Shown here: piece by piece, positions 50,753-62,574 of the stretch | How the letters are laid out: every line of letters begins with the position of its first letter | How positions within the stretch are numbered: the stretch's first letter is position 1 | NCBI RefSeq assembly: GCF_035594125.1 | Contig: NC_087171.1 | Location: 10,453,267-10,517,266, forward strand | Source: Scylla paramamosain | Taxonomy: Eukaryota > Arthropoda > Malacostraca > Decapoda > Portunidae | Direction: 5' to 3' | DNA length: 64,000 bases | The notes under the pieces: generated by a model | Databases searched by the model: none | Seen by the model: only the letters and a program-made list of their open reading frames with translations | What the model was told of the DNA's origin: nothing | Translations under genes and position numbers: made by a program

Positions 50753-50922
50753 ACCCTCTTGCCTCATGTTAATCCATCAGCTGTCCCATACAAAGTGTAA
50801 GGTCTTCGAATTTGGTAAGACCAGAAAGCAGGAAGTTGATATAATTTTTACTCCAGCAGATTTAGTATAAAATACTAAGTATTCTATTACTGTAATGAGT
50901 GCCTTATATTTCAACATTTGGA
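50751..50922 (+). repeat. 172-bp duplicated segment, copy 1
   Basis: Matches 52967-53137 with a single one-base gap seen (CATGTTAATCC against CATGTAATCC). It sits just beyond the 3' end of RPL19. Confidence 0.93.
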
Positions 50923-50974
50923 AGGAATAAAAGTAATTTTTCTAAGCTTTTTTTCTTTACTTAGGGTACACAAG

Positions 50975-53900
50975 TTACTCAGCATCTTCCTTGCTCTTCA
51001 ATGCTTCAGCCTTCCTGATGGCAACGCGGTCCTGCCTTCGCTTGCGTGCCTCCTTTGCCTTGTTTCTGCGTGCCTCAGCCTGGTCACTCAGCATCTTGGC
51101 ACGGGCATTGTCGGCCTTCTTCTTGTGAATGTACTCCATGAGGACACGCTTGTTCTTGAACACGTTACCTTTCACCTGTAAGGAGGAAGTTTTATTTCTG
51201 CACTGTATCTTTGAACCAGCACATGCATGCCTTAGATAAAGTGTAGTGGGTCTGTGGGCTGAGAGAGAGCAATCATAAAGGAGAGGGGCTGTGGTTTAGA
51301 AACATACTGTGGGTGACATTCTGTGGTTATGTGGGGGAGAGTGAGTGAGTTACACACACATCTCTGTCTGTCAATTTCCTCCCATGCCTGAGATGCACAA
51401 CTGAGATTAGTAAAAAGAAAGTGATTAAGTGTTATAAATTAAGGCCTACTACTAAGGAAATGTCTGCACAATGATATAAATTCAGTTACAATATGCCACC
51501 TGGTCTCCTAATTTGAAGCATGAGCATGAGGTATCCTGCCACAAACATGGGAATGGTGTCCCAAGTGATGGGACTTTTGGCTCATATAAGGCACCATTTA
51601 GAGGATAATCCCACCATTACAGCAAGACTGCTAAGGGAAAAAAATCCCATGCTTCTCCTAGATAAAAACATTTGTGGCAGGGTATCTCGTGCTCTACAGA
51701 AGCCTTAAACTTATGAAGCCAGCTGGGATATTGTAACAATCTATGCTAGTTTGCTGATATTTCCTTAGTACTAGTAACACCCCTCTCACTATATTAGCCT
51801 CACTTATGCATGTCTCAGACATAAGGGGAAATTTGCACATGGAAATGAGTGTGTCACTCGGCTGTGGTGGGGATAAGGGTGGAGGCACTTGACAAAGTGC
51901 ATTTCTCCAAGCAAGCATAAAAATTGACCCTTGTTGTTGATCAAAGTAACAGGGAGAACTCAAAGTGTTGCCAAGAAGTAATGACTTCCTGCACAGTTTT
52001 TTCCATGATGGGCACAGGAAAACATTAGACATGCAGGTTAACAACACACAAAGTGTGGCATGGACTGTACTGTGAGCTGAGAGGGAATAGCTTAAAGAGA
52101 AGAGAAAGAGAACAAGCATGACAGACTACAGAGCAGCTGTCCTTAACACCCACCTTCATGTAGAGCTCATGGTACAGATGCCTGTCAATCTTCTTGTTGT
52201 CACGGTATTTTTTTAACATACGACGCAGCACTCGCATGCGACGAATCCACAGAACCTGAAAGGAATGTATACACAAGTGTTATGCTACGTAACCCCCAGA
52301 GACATAGCTTGCTGTATAATCCAGTGCCAAATATACATCTACAACAACATTAGTTCCTGCATCTGGAACACCACTTTATCTCCAGGAACTCCTTCAATGC
52401 CTCAATCATTCTTTCATCCATCTCTACCCAGTCCCATCAGCAGCTTATTTAATCAAAAGGCTTAATACTTTTCATTTACCCATCATCCCAAGTTTACCAT
52501 ATACTGAATAGTCAAAAACTTGTATGAAGATCATGAGTTTCAAGACACAGGAGAAGGGGAATTATATATTGCCCTGCCTCTCGTAATCATCTTTTCCTGT
52601 TTGATAACGTACATGTTTATAATGAAAGTAGAAGAGATGCTAGCATTTAATTCTTGAAAGCATGTAAGAACCAAAACTGATAAACAAATGGGGAAGTGAA
52701 GGTTATTATCAAACCACCCAACCTGAAATGATAACTTGAATAATCCTTAATAAACATATAAAAATTGAGATAAGTGGACTGGTTGGAACTGAGACTGGTG
52801 GATTGACTGAAATAAGCAGACAAAAGGTAAAGTGAAGGAGGGCAGACTGTGCGACCACTCATCAGCTCTCTAAAAAGTGTTTGAATTGTTTATACCTACA
52901 ATTCAACATTGTTGCTATTTGTTTGTATCATTTAAGAACCTGCAATAAGTCATTTACTCTCTCTTTTGACCCTCTTGCCTCATGTAATCCATCAGCTGTC
53001 CCATACAAAGTGTAAGGTCTTCGAATTTGGTAAGACCAGAAAGCAGGAAGTTGATATAATTTTTACTCCAGCAGATTTAGTATAAAATACTAAGTATTCT
53101 ATTACTGTAATGAGTGCCTTATATTTCAACATTTGGAACAACATTTACTACAACAAATGTATATATAGACTCAGATATACAATGATACAAATATCAATAA
53201 ATATTGTATAAACTCAGCCCTCTAAAGGTGTGACCCCAAACATGACTGCAAAAATGAGTGGTAAGCAATACAGCAATGAAATCCAATGGACACAGGTCAG
53301 TCAGCAACTGAGGGACACAGAACCAGATCTCAACAAGGAGCAGGTAAAAACAAAAAAAAAAAACTCATGCCAAGCTGGGGGCAGATCTCAAACAGGTACC
53401 TGCTAAAAACACATCAGGTGAGCAACAATATTCTCTCCATTCTCATCTCCCATATTCCTCTTCCTGTCATTTCTTCTGTAACTTCCTTCTAAAAACTTAT
53501 TAATTAAACTTCTTCCTCACTATCCTACCAAACTTATCTTAGAACTCTCCTGTCCCAAGATTTGTGCTTCAATATCTTTGTACACAATCGCAGTAGCCTT
53601 ACAAATTCATATACAAGTTGCATGATATATACAAGCTAAGACAGTGCAATACATGACCCTGGCTCATACTATATACAAGCTAAGACAGTGCAATACATGA
53701 CCCTGGCTCATACCTTCTGGGGCATACGGGCATTGGCTGTACCCTTCCTCTTGCCAAAGCCCATGTGCCGGCCCTTCCTGCGAGCCTCCTGATTCTTGCG
53801 CACTCGGGCACGCGAGTGGACATTGTGGGGCTTCTTGATGATAAGACCATCTTTGATAAGCTTACGGATGTTCTGGCCTGTGAGGAAAGGTGCGTGTTAA

Positions 53901-56900
53901 TGAAACCTGCTCCCACAATAAATTCATAACTTTACTTAACATCCATATCTTCCCTTACAAGGTACAATAACCTCATGCATAAAGGTTTCCTCATCCAAAA
54001 TATCCTTCTCTGAAAGAGCAGTTCCTCAAACAGTAAACTGGAGCATAAAAAAATAGAAAGTTTATGAAACTATTGAAACCATGACAAAGCTTACTGACCT
54101 TTTCAAATGCTAAAAGAACACTAGCAATGAAACCACATCACAATATATCTCTTGTACTTTACTCAAAATATGACAGACTTCTAAGATGTGATCTGATCAA
54201 ATGCTGGAAAATTTCTAAGGTTTATTATCCATTTAGCCTGATCTGTTTCTTAGATCACCTTCAAAACATACTAAAGGAAACCAACTTAAAGCAGCATATG
54301 TGCACACAAGGAGAGATTAAGGAAAGATTCTTCACCACAAGATGTATTCCTCTCTAGAACTCACTTCCTAAATCTGTAGTTTCCAACACTAATATTACAG
54401 CCTTTAAAAAAGAATAGGAAAATACTTGGGAGACCAACTGCATGAATTACATTGATTCTTTTACAAGTCCCACAACCTTACACCATTTATGTGCAACTCA
54501 ACAGAGCCGCCAGTTCCATATTCAAGTATGTTTACAGAGAGATATAGCCATTATATTCCACCATTTTACAAATTGCTGCATATGATGCACTTAACAGCCA
54601 TAATTTAAAACACCTACGCCATTCTACTTAGGGTTGGTGCATCAGTGGAGTGAGGTTTCCCCACTCTTGTCTTAGGTCTAGCTGTGATCAGAGAAGCTCA
54701 TCAGGTGTGTCATTAACCCTACCTCCTGGAGTCTATAGCATAAGATTGTAAGATAAACTGCAAAAAGCAATTAAACCTACGATGACACACTATGCATAAC
54801 ACAAGGAATGGATGCAATAAGGAGTTGGAGGGAAAGGAGCTTACAGAAGTAGAAATCAGAAACTTTTAAATTTACATTTCTTGAAAACGTAGGTTTAGAG
54901 CAGATCTGAGATGTCTTTATACCTCTGAGAGGTATAGAGGATATAAAAAAGGTGACATAAGCAAAATTCTCTGAGTCCATAATCAGGATACGGCAAGAAA
55001 TACTGGGTTTAAAAAGATGGGGAGAAACTGATTCACAAATAGTGATGAATGAATGGAACACTCAGTAACTTGGTTATTAGTGCCAAATCATTAGGGTTCT
55101 TTAAAATAAAGACTACAAAAATTTATAAATGAGAATAATGGGAGGAAAAAGGCAGGCATACTTCATGCAGGGACTGCCACATGTAGGCCTCACTGCTTCT
55201 TGCAGTTTCCCTTACTTTCTTATATAAGCAAAGAACATGAACTGAATCCCCACCGGTACATCAAACATGTGTGCCCAGCAACACCTGCAGGCTACTTACG
55301 TGAGTTGGCCTGGCCGATTTCCCCAATCTCATTAGGATCGAGCCACACCTTCTTCTTGCCACACTTGAGCACCTCCGAGGCGAGGCGCTTCTGAACCTTA
55401 AGCGAACTGTGGAAAGGGAGGACACTGTGAGACACTGCTTTGGGTGGGAACAACTGTACATAATGTATCACAGTGAGCAGGGCAAGATGGGGTCTCTAAG
55501 AGATGACAAGGCAGAGAAGGAAGGAGGTAATGAATGTGCTAAGGAGGTGATATGGGCATGTCAGGAGAGATGAGGGCCAAATACAAAGGAAGACCAAATA
55601 ACAATAGACCTTGAGGTCCTTACTAAGCTGTTTAGGTAACTATTCTCCACTAGCTACCAGTGGAAGACACCAGGTAGTAAAGCAGAAGGGAGAGTTGACA
55701 GTACAGCAGAAATAAAAAAGGGCACTGGATTTCCAAGATAGGGAGAAACCAGACAGAAGCCTAAGGAAAACACGAGGACATATGTACAGAGGAAGACACA
55801 AGATGGTAGAACCTCAAGAAAGATTAAGATTGTCCATGACAACAAAAGATGGAGACTGACATGCCATTCAAGGATAAGTAAAGATGAATAGATGAAAGGA
55901 TGAATGTCACTGATGTTTTAAAGAATTTCCATTATGGCACATTAAGTTTAGTGTTAAATGTTTGGTCAGATTTACATTTGAAATGCACCTCACTTACAAG
56001 TGGGCCAAAGACACTTGTAGCAAATAACATAACAGGTTTAGTATTCAGTAATAAATATTTGCTTTGCTAAGTCCACTGCTTCAATAACCCCTAAGCCTGC
56101 TGTGTACTGGGAAGATATTCATTATTATTTCTTATCATTATTATAAAAAAAAGAAATACGCAGAAAAATTTCAAAACCATATAATCAAGTGTCAGTACGG
56201 TTCAAGCTGTTGTTGGAAAAAATGAAAACCAAAAAGATTATATATTTGCCCAGAAACAAATCATTAGTCACAGTCCCGAGGCCAAGGTTACTTCCATTAT
56301 CCTATTTCTTCCTACCCTATATACCTGGTGGCCACAGCAACATAGCATAACAAACAACGGTGGTGATGGCAACACAGGAGGCAATATATCAGCTCCCCTC
56401 TAATCCTCGCGCCTGTAATACATACACAAGTCCATTCCAGCCCACCACCGTTCATACCGCACACTCAATTAAATATAAATACTGCAAGGGATTGAAAAAT
56501 GGAAACAGCAGTCCTATGTGATGGCAATGTCTGGTGTTGCCACAAAACACACCTCGTTTTCACTCTTCCCTCTGATCATTGTGTTTTACTCTGACACAAG
56601 AACATTCTACACTTCTACCGTTCATACAGTACGCTCAATGACACGTTCAAGCACTGACAGGTGTTCAAAATCAAAAAGCGGAAGAGAAGACAACATGTCA
56701 GCTGCTGCCACAAAACATGCCTTATCTTCACTATTACCTAATTATCATGTCTTGCACTAACTCACAATAAACATTCTCATTCTCATCTTCTTAGTTCATA
56801 CAACACACTTAACCATAAAGCTAGGCACTGGAGGGGATAAGAAAAATATAAAACGCGGCCGTAAGGTTTAGCAACACGTGAGGCAACAGACAAACAAATT

Positions 56901-57071
56901 CCACATAACACGCGCCTTATTTTAGCCTTTTCCTCTCCTCCACGTCTATTATATTCACCCACAATAAACTTCCAGACTTCCTTCACACCTGCACTACTTA
57001 TACTAATAAGCAATAGCGCTACGATGGGTCAAAAAGGGGAAAGACAGGCAGTGTTTACGCGCTCACCTCAT
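50975..57071 (-). CDS. RPL19: 60S ribosomal protein L19 (eL19)
   Basis: Five coding exons on the minus strand: 57071-57067 (ATGAG), 55406-55300, 53877-53714, 52255-52154 and 51175-50975. Every junction is GT-AG and in phase, giving 192 residues. The sequence reads [22 protein letters not shown], then [58 protein letters not shown] and a basic helical C-terminus ending EDAE. This is eL19 over its full usual length (about 196 in mammals). It belongs to the large ribosomal subunit. A two-codon first exon followed by an intron is common in ribosomal protein genes. Introns hold a retrotransposon remnant, tandem duplications and a dispersed repeat. Confidence 0.97.
52967..53137 (+). repeat. 172-bp duplicated segment, copy 2
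   Basis: Partner of 50751-50922, in the same orientation, inside RPL19 intron 53713-52256. Both copies begin at a CT-rich junction and end at CAACATTTGGA. Confidence 0.93.
53627..53714. repeat. 44-bp tandem duplication reaching the RPL19 donor
   Basis: Unit 1 is 53627-53670 and unit 2 is 53671-53714. Both begin ATATACAAGCTAAGACAGTG and end CTCATAC plus one base. Unit 2 contains the splice donor of exon 3 (minus-strand GTATGAGCC). Unit 1 supplies a second GTATGAGCC 44 bases into the intron. Confidence 0.9.
54120..54440 (+). pseudogene. Retrotransposon reverse-transcriptase C-terminal fragment
   Basis: Conceptual reading gives [15 protein letters not shown], then [25 protein letters not shown] and ITAFKKE-stop. 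The stop replaces the Trp of the W-N-S-L-P motif seen near the end of many non-LTR ORF2 proteins. It lies inside RPL19 intron 55299-53878, opposite to the gene. Confidence 0.65.
54860..55225 (+). mobile_element. CR1/L2-like retrotransposon tail in RPL19 intron
   Basis: Shares TTTTAAATTTACATTTCTTG, GACATAAGCAAAATTCTC and GGGACTGCCACATGTAGGCC with the other copies. It is on the plus strand, ending about 75 bases before the RPL19 exon 55300. Confidence 0.7.
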
Positions 57072-57078
57072 CTTCGAG

Positions 57079-57100
57079 TTGCGGGAGAGGAGAGAAGGAC
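57079..57100 (-). promoter_or_regulatory. 5' TOP-like pyrimidine tract of RPL19
   Basis: Just upstream of the RPL19 start, the minus strand reads CCTTCTCTCCTCTCCCGC. A run of pyrimidines starting with C at the mRNA 5' end is the TOP motif of ribosomal protein genes, read by LARP1/mTORC1 in animals. The exact transcription start is inferred. Confidence 0.6.
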
Positions 57101-57109
57101 ATGGCGGCG

Positions 57110-59485
57110 GCTCCCCGGACACAATGTTGCTTTGGAAAATTTATACTGACCTCTATTCACGACATATTTACTGTAAGTTACAATCAATGATAAGTAATAC
57201 CGGTTTAAACCCCACAGAAAATATTATATATAGTTAATTGCAAAAAGTATTTCGATAAGAATGAAAAATAAAGTGCTTTGGGTAACGAAAAGTTTTCCTT
57301 TATCTGGATGAATAATGCCAATCATGATATATTATATACCTTCATGATACCAGTCAAGTTACCAAGAAAATATAATTTACAAGATTATGCAAAAGTATTA
57401 CGGAAAGAGTGAAAAAAAAATCTTCAGTAAGGGAGCACTTTTTTCATCGAGGTATCTAATCGATTGCATAAAAATAAAAAATAAAAAACACAAATTTTAG
57501 CGACAAAATATGCAGTGCATGTTTTTTTTTTCTTTTTTTTTTCTTTTTTTTCATACTTTGCTGCAGACGACAATTCATGCCGGCTTGGTTACTGAGCGAT
57601 CTGCGAAACAATTCTTGTACTCTTGCGAAACACCTTAAAGACTTGCGAATCTAAACTTTATCTTGAAACATGGAACAACATTCATATTTTCCTTTGGCTT
57701 ATATTCTTGAAACATTTATCCTTACAATATTTCATAACGACTATTTTCAAAGACCGAAGAGATGGAAGGTTGGGTTTTCATGAGTTTTTCCAACTGGTGA
57801 CGCTGAGTATTTATTAACATATCACTGGAATCGTGAAAACACCCTTGAAAACCTCAAATAAGTTCCATTAATGTAACAAACTAGTGGAAGTTAATGGGGG
57901 TTTCTTAAATTTTGTTTTCTTTTTCTTAAGGATTCTAGTGAGTCTAACCATGATTTTGCATTGTAACAGGGAAAAACACCCATGAAAATTTGACGTCATT
58001 CCTACAGGATTTGAAGACAGTATTTATAGGAGAATAGAGCAGTGAAGAATACAAATCCTTATCATGTAAACAAAGATGACGCAATTTCTGTCCTAGTCGT
58101 CGCCCGGTTGACAGTACATCAGTAACCTCTACAGTTTTCCCACCATATTACCGTTCCAAAGCCTCGCATGTGGTTGATATTTGCTCTATTACTGATCCTA
58201 ATTGCACATTTTTAATTGCTAAGCTAAGAGTTGCCGCTAATAACCTTAAGGTAACTCCAGCTGACATAAAAGGCACGTTCATTGCTCATTTCATCATGTT
58301 ATTGCCCGCTTGCATTTTATGCTGTATCAGCCAGTCCTATGCTTTCTTAATTGTGTTATTTGAAGCAGCATTCATGTCATGGCAATGTTTTCTACTTGAT
58401 CACCAGCTTGTGTGTAAATGTGCTTCTTGTTTCTTTGTTGAATCTTTCCTTCAGCTGCAGTCTGGAGTGCCCTCAGGTAAAAGGCTGTGTATGGAACTGG
58501 TGTGCCTTTTTAGGTTTTCCACTCATGTATCCTATACTGTCTTATTGTTAGGGTACATCGAATTCCTCCAGGTGCTCTTCATTGATAAACTGTTTTACTA
58601 GTTCAGGCTGTGATGTTCTATTTAAGAGCATCATAAAATAAATAAATAAAAGAGCAATTGATCAAAAGGCAGGTTGAATTTGCCGTTAGATGTTTTTGCT
58701 GAGGATCAAACCTCACAAATGATAGGCATCTTACTGATCAGGCTGAGTTGATCACCAGATTTTGAGTGAACTTAATTCAGCTTTGACTGTCCCATCACTA
58801 CACAGCTCATCCTTGAGTTTCCTGCAGCTATTCCCATCCACTGCATTTTTTCTGTTATTCCCTTAAAAATCAATTTCTCCTTCACACTTTATTTTTCCTT
58901 CAGTCTTCTCAGCTCAAGGTTCTCCAGCAGAATGTATTACACTCATATCCTTAACAGAGGAATTTCAGGGTTTCAGTGAGGTTTGATTCCAGCCAACCCA
59001 TAGTCAGTCCACATCCTTAATGCAAAAGTGAACTAGTATTCTCAATCTTTCGCTACTTACTGGTAAACTCTGGAATTCTCTGCCTGCTTATATACTTTTT
59101 TCAAGAGAGAGGTTTCAAGACACTTTTTATAATCTTTAATATGCTTTTAGCCTATCCACTAGGACCTTCAGTGAGCTTTTTTCATCTTTTTGGTTGCCCT
59201 TGACCAGAGCCCTTTTTTAAAAAGAAAAGAAGACTAAGGAATACATACTGACCTGAAGAAGACCTCTCTCTAGGTCTTCCTCAGTATTCCTACTGATCTT
59301 CCAGCTACCTCAAACTCCAATAATCTTCCGAGTACAGTACAACTCTGACACTATGTTCATCCTTCATTCTACAGGGCAGTCATCACCACAGCTCATGCAC
59401 CAAGCAAACTTCACCACTACAGACTCACATCCCCCTGGTCTCATCACTAAAGGCCAGGAGCAACACACAGCTACTTGATTCTGGC
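57110..59485. other. Intergenic DNA between RPL19 and OVCA2 (divergent)
   Basis: Must contain both promoters. I see AT-rich DNA, a possible third copy of the dispersed repeat at 57898-57995, an open frame of 143 codons at 58170-58601 without recognisable features, and a retrotransposon remnant at 58930-59225. Confidence 0.5.
58930..59225 (+). mobile_element. Non-LTR retrotransposon 3' remnant, second family
   Basis: Codons near 59064-59094 read LWNSLPAYIL, a C-terminal motif of non-LTR ORF2 proteins. The trailing GTTGCCCTTGACCAGAGCCC before a T/A-rich tail differs from the CR1/L2-like copies, so this is another family. Confidence 0.6.
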
Positions 59486-61077
59486 ATGGGTGGGACTGAG
59501 CAAACTAAGCTACGGATTTTGTGTCTACATGGATACAGGCAAACTGGCACCACCTTCAGGGAAAAGACAGGAGCTTTCAGGTATGTGTGGGTCTTCTGAG
59601 CAATAACTCAATTCTCTTTGACTTTGTGGTGTACAGGATGTGAGTCAGACTTGTGTAGTTTTGTCTCAAGAGTGACTTTTCTTCAATATAGTCTTAAGTC
59701 ATGGCTGTTCTAGAGTAGTCTATTATTTCCTTACAGGAAGTTGTTAAAGAAACATGCAGAGTTTGTGTTTGTGACATCACCAGTGAGAGTGCCACCACTG
59801 ACACCAGGCAGTGATGGGGGTGATAAGGAAGATGGTGGATGTGGGTGGTGGTTCAGTCAGCCCAATGATTACTTCAAGGCACAGGATGAGTCTGAGTGTG
59901 TTAAAGGATACAATGTAAGTATTTCTTCTATCTGTGGTATTCATCTCAATGCCATTACTACAGTTAGATCTTTTTGTCAAGAATGTTTGCAAATATTTTA
60001 AAAATCTATAATGCACATACATACATACACACATAGTAATTTCAATGGCTTTTTGTTCATTACACACACACACACACACACACAAGCATTTCTTGAATAT
60101 ACACAGATTGCACAGATTCATCAGCAAATACCCTTGAACTGCAGTCCTTCTTTTCACAGGATTCCCTGAAGGCTGTAGTGGACTTTGTGAATGAGAATGG
60201 GCCCTTTGATGGCCTGCTGGGCTTCAGTCAAGGAGGAGCCATGCTTGGCCTCCTCTGTGGCCTCCAGCAGCAGGGAAACCTACCCTTCTCCTTCAAGTTT
60301 GCCATCTTTGCCTCAGCCTTCAAGTCACGCTCCTCACCACACCAACCACTCTACTCGGAGAAGATAGCTCTGCCGTCCCTACACGTGTTTGGTGAAGAAG
60401 ATCAGGTAACCACAATTGTTTTAAGTAACATCAGCTAGGTAATGTTAATGGCATGGGATAGAAGTAGACTGAGAAGTATTGGTACAAGGTAACTGTTCCA
60501 TGCTACAAGGTATATGTACAAACAGTGAAGAAGACCAGGTAAACACAAATGTCCAAGTATCTCAAATAATATTATCTAGTTGCATTAATCCCATAACTTA
60601 GTCTCTTACTGCTGTTTCAAGACTACTAGCCAGGGGCATAAAAAAGTGAGGAAAAAAGTCCACTTAGTATGCTGCTCACAGAAAGTACACTATGAAAAGA
60701 TATGAAAATATTAAAAAGTTGGATGATTTAGTTCACAGGTGTCTTGGTTCTTCCCTTTTAAAGAGTTCAGGTCAAAACAGATAAAACCATTCAAGAGTTT
60801 ACCAATGAAAAGAATGAAAGACTGAAGATAATGTTTAGCTCTTGCATAAGTAAAAGTATTCACACAGAAGTAATACAGCTGGAGGTACCACTACCACTAC
60901 CCCTAATATTACCACTGTACTCTGCAGGTGATACAGAAACACATGAGTGATGAGTTCCTGCAGTACTTCCATGAGCCTCAAACACTGGTGCATCCTGGAG
61001 GTCACTTCATCCCTGCCACGGGGGCACAGAAGGCCATCTACATCACCTTCCTGGAGAAAATGGCACAGCTGACATGA
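59486..61077 (+). CDS. OVCA2: OVCA2-type serine hydrolase (FSH1 family esterase)
   Basis: Four exons: 59486-59580, 59737-59914, 60160-60405 and 60928-61077. All junctions are GT-AG and in phase, giving 222 residues (human OVCA2 is 227). The fold is alpha/beta hydrolase. LRILCLHGYRQTG is the first strand and oxyanion loop, GFSQGGA holds the nucleophile serine, HVFGEEDQ supplies the acid (Asp before the intron at 60405) and HPGGHFIP holds the catalytic His. The lid region around WWFSQPNDYF is typical of the family. OVCA2 hydrolyses long-chain acyl esters; its cellular substrate is unsettled. The start ATG was chosen because it opens the frame six codons before the conserved strand and stays in frame. 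Candidate AATAAA signals are at 61294 and 61347. Confidence 0.93.
60392..60548 (+). repeat. Duplicated exon-3 end and donor of OVCA2
   Basis: GTGAAGAAGATCAGGTAACC at 60392 recurs as GTGAAGAAGACCAGGTAAAC at 60525, 133 bases inside the intron, with weak similarity continuing downstream. Confidence 0.7.
60720..60865 (+). repeat. Dispersed repeat, diverged copy
   Basis: Shares an AGTTCAxGTCAAA start, an AGAGTTTACCA block and a following GATGAAAGA-type block with 63590-63690. It lies in the last OVCA2 intron. Confidence 0.4.
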
Positions 61078-61136
61078 TTGAAGTGAATTATGAAGTGATC
61101 ATTAAGGCTGGATGCATTGAAATGACTAGTTGAATG

Positions 61137-61138
<2 letters not shown>

Positions 61139-61168
<30 letters not shown>
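61139..61168 (+). repeat. (GA)n microsatellite in OVCA2 3' region
   Basis: About 15 GA units, 62 bases after the stop codon. Confidence 0.95.
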
Positions 61169-61171
<3 letters not shown>

Positions 61172-61604
61172 TTGATGTGTACTACAGTTGATGACCAAGT
61201 TGACACATCTGATTAGGATGGATAAGAAGTGAGGTGATATCTATATTAACTTTTTAGGAATATGATTATGAAGTTGACATGATTAATTGGATAAATAAAA
61301 AAGTGATGTAACATGGCTGATTAACAAGTTAACATAACTGCTTAAGAATAAAGAAGTGAAGGAGTACCCATGATTACTTCAGGCAAAATGTGGTGCAGAT
61401 GACAGACAAGGTGACATAACATGATTGAGATGAATAAGAAATTATGTGATGACTGAGTTGACAGATCAATGGAATGACATTGTTACTGTGGAAAAAAAAA
61501 ATAATAATAAATTTGATTCTCTTCATTTGACATTATAATGACATTCCTTACGAGAGGAGATTTTCCCTACAAAAGGAGATTGTTTCTTCAAACAAAAGGA
61601 CACT

Positions 61605-61990
61605 GAAGTTTTAAAATTTACATTCCTTAGAGAGACATAGGTTAAGAGGGGATCTGATTGAGGTATTCAAGTAGTATAGGGGATATAATGAGGACGACAT
61701 AACCAAAACCCTCAGGGTCAGTAATCGGTAATACAAGCAATAATGGTTTCAAGCCTGATAGACTTAAAAAAAGGATAGGAAGGAACTGGTTCTCAAATAG
61801 AGTGATAGATGAGTGGAATTGACTCAGTAATCGGGTTTTTAGTGTTGAGTCATTAGGGAGCTTTGAATGATTATCCATATTTATGGGCAAGAATGATAGG
61901 CGGGAATACTCGTAGGTTTCATAATAGGACTGCAATGTATAGGCATGGTAGCTTTTTGCAGCTTTCACTGTTTTCTTATGTTCTTATGAC
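61605..61990 (+). mobile_element. CR1/L2-like retrotransposon tail, plus orientation
   Basis: This is among the clearest copies. It reads RHRLRGDLIEVFK, KRIGRNWFSNRVIDEWN-stop-LSNRV and ends TTATGTTCTTATG. The internal stop and short reading frames show it is dead. Confidence 0.75.
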
Positions 61991-62450
61991 ATTCTTTCAC
62001 TGATATATGAATGAATTAGGTGGAAAAATAAGTATCTCATGAGTTGGTGATAGGCATATCAGGAGAAAGAAGGGCTATATACTCACAAAAGCCTACACAC
62101 AGGCTTGTTCACAAAATCACAGCCTGCACACATACCCACACATACACAGCCCACCAACACTAAAGATCACACAGCCTGCACCTCAGCCATGTAAAACTTT
62201 TCTTTTTTTACCTATTGCGGAGAGACAGGCTAGAAGGGGGAAAAAAAAAATAAACATGGGACGAACCCCACAACTTGCTACACTCAAAGGTCAAAGCTAA
62301 AAATAAATAAAATAAAAAAGCTAATTTATTTGTACAGTGTGTCGAGACTCAAATATTGTATTTATTTTTCCATGAACTGCTGTGCAAAAATCTTAATTTG
62401 ATATAGGAATATGGAAAGGTGGCTGGGGAACCCTTCTATGAGGTATATTT

Positions 62451-62456
62451 TTTATT
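62451..62456 (-). terminator. Poly(A) signal of B3GNTL1
   Basis: AATAAA on the minus strand about 120 bases after the stop codon. Another lies at 62366-62361. Confidence 0.5.
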
Positions 62457-62574
62457 TCTTTACCTTTCACTCACCATGAAAGGGACACCATTCTTGGGAG
62501 CCACCTAGCATGTGGTGAAATGTTAAATGAATTCTGTAATACAAAGGCACTTGTTACTATAGTAGTGTGGCAGC

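Larger units (their letters stand above)
49605..50974. other. Convergent 3' flanks of TIPIN and RPL19
   Basis: TIPIN's 3' untranslated region begins here; the only plus-strand AATAAA I noticed is at about 50924-50929. A 13-bp perfect hairpin lies at 49992-50021, (CT)n at 50666-50750 and one copy of a 172-bp duplication at 50751-50922. Confidence 0.5.
61078..62574. other. Convergent 3' flanks of OVCA2 and B3GNTL1
   Basis: Apart from poly(A) signals, the (GA)n run and the retrotransposon tail listed separately, I see CA-rich DNA at 62080-62180 and no further gene. Confidence 0.5.

Noticed and set aside
54640..54705. Possible C/D-box snoRNA in an RPL19 intron
   Set aside because: The box-C-like TGATGA and the CTGA are present, but there is no terminal stem and the internal CTGA is too close to box C.
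54620..54740. Hammerhead ribozyme-like CTGATGAG and GAAAC on the minus strand
   Set aside because: The stem between the two core motifs does not close, the base before GAAA is not C, and no stem I partner is present. More likely part of a dispersed repeat.
58170..58601. 143-codon hydrophobic Cys-rich open frame
   Set aside because: No domain, no splice context and no repeat-free homology that I recognise; the AT-rich composition permits such frames by chance.
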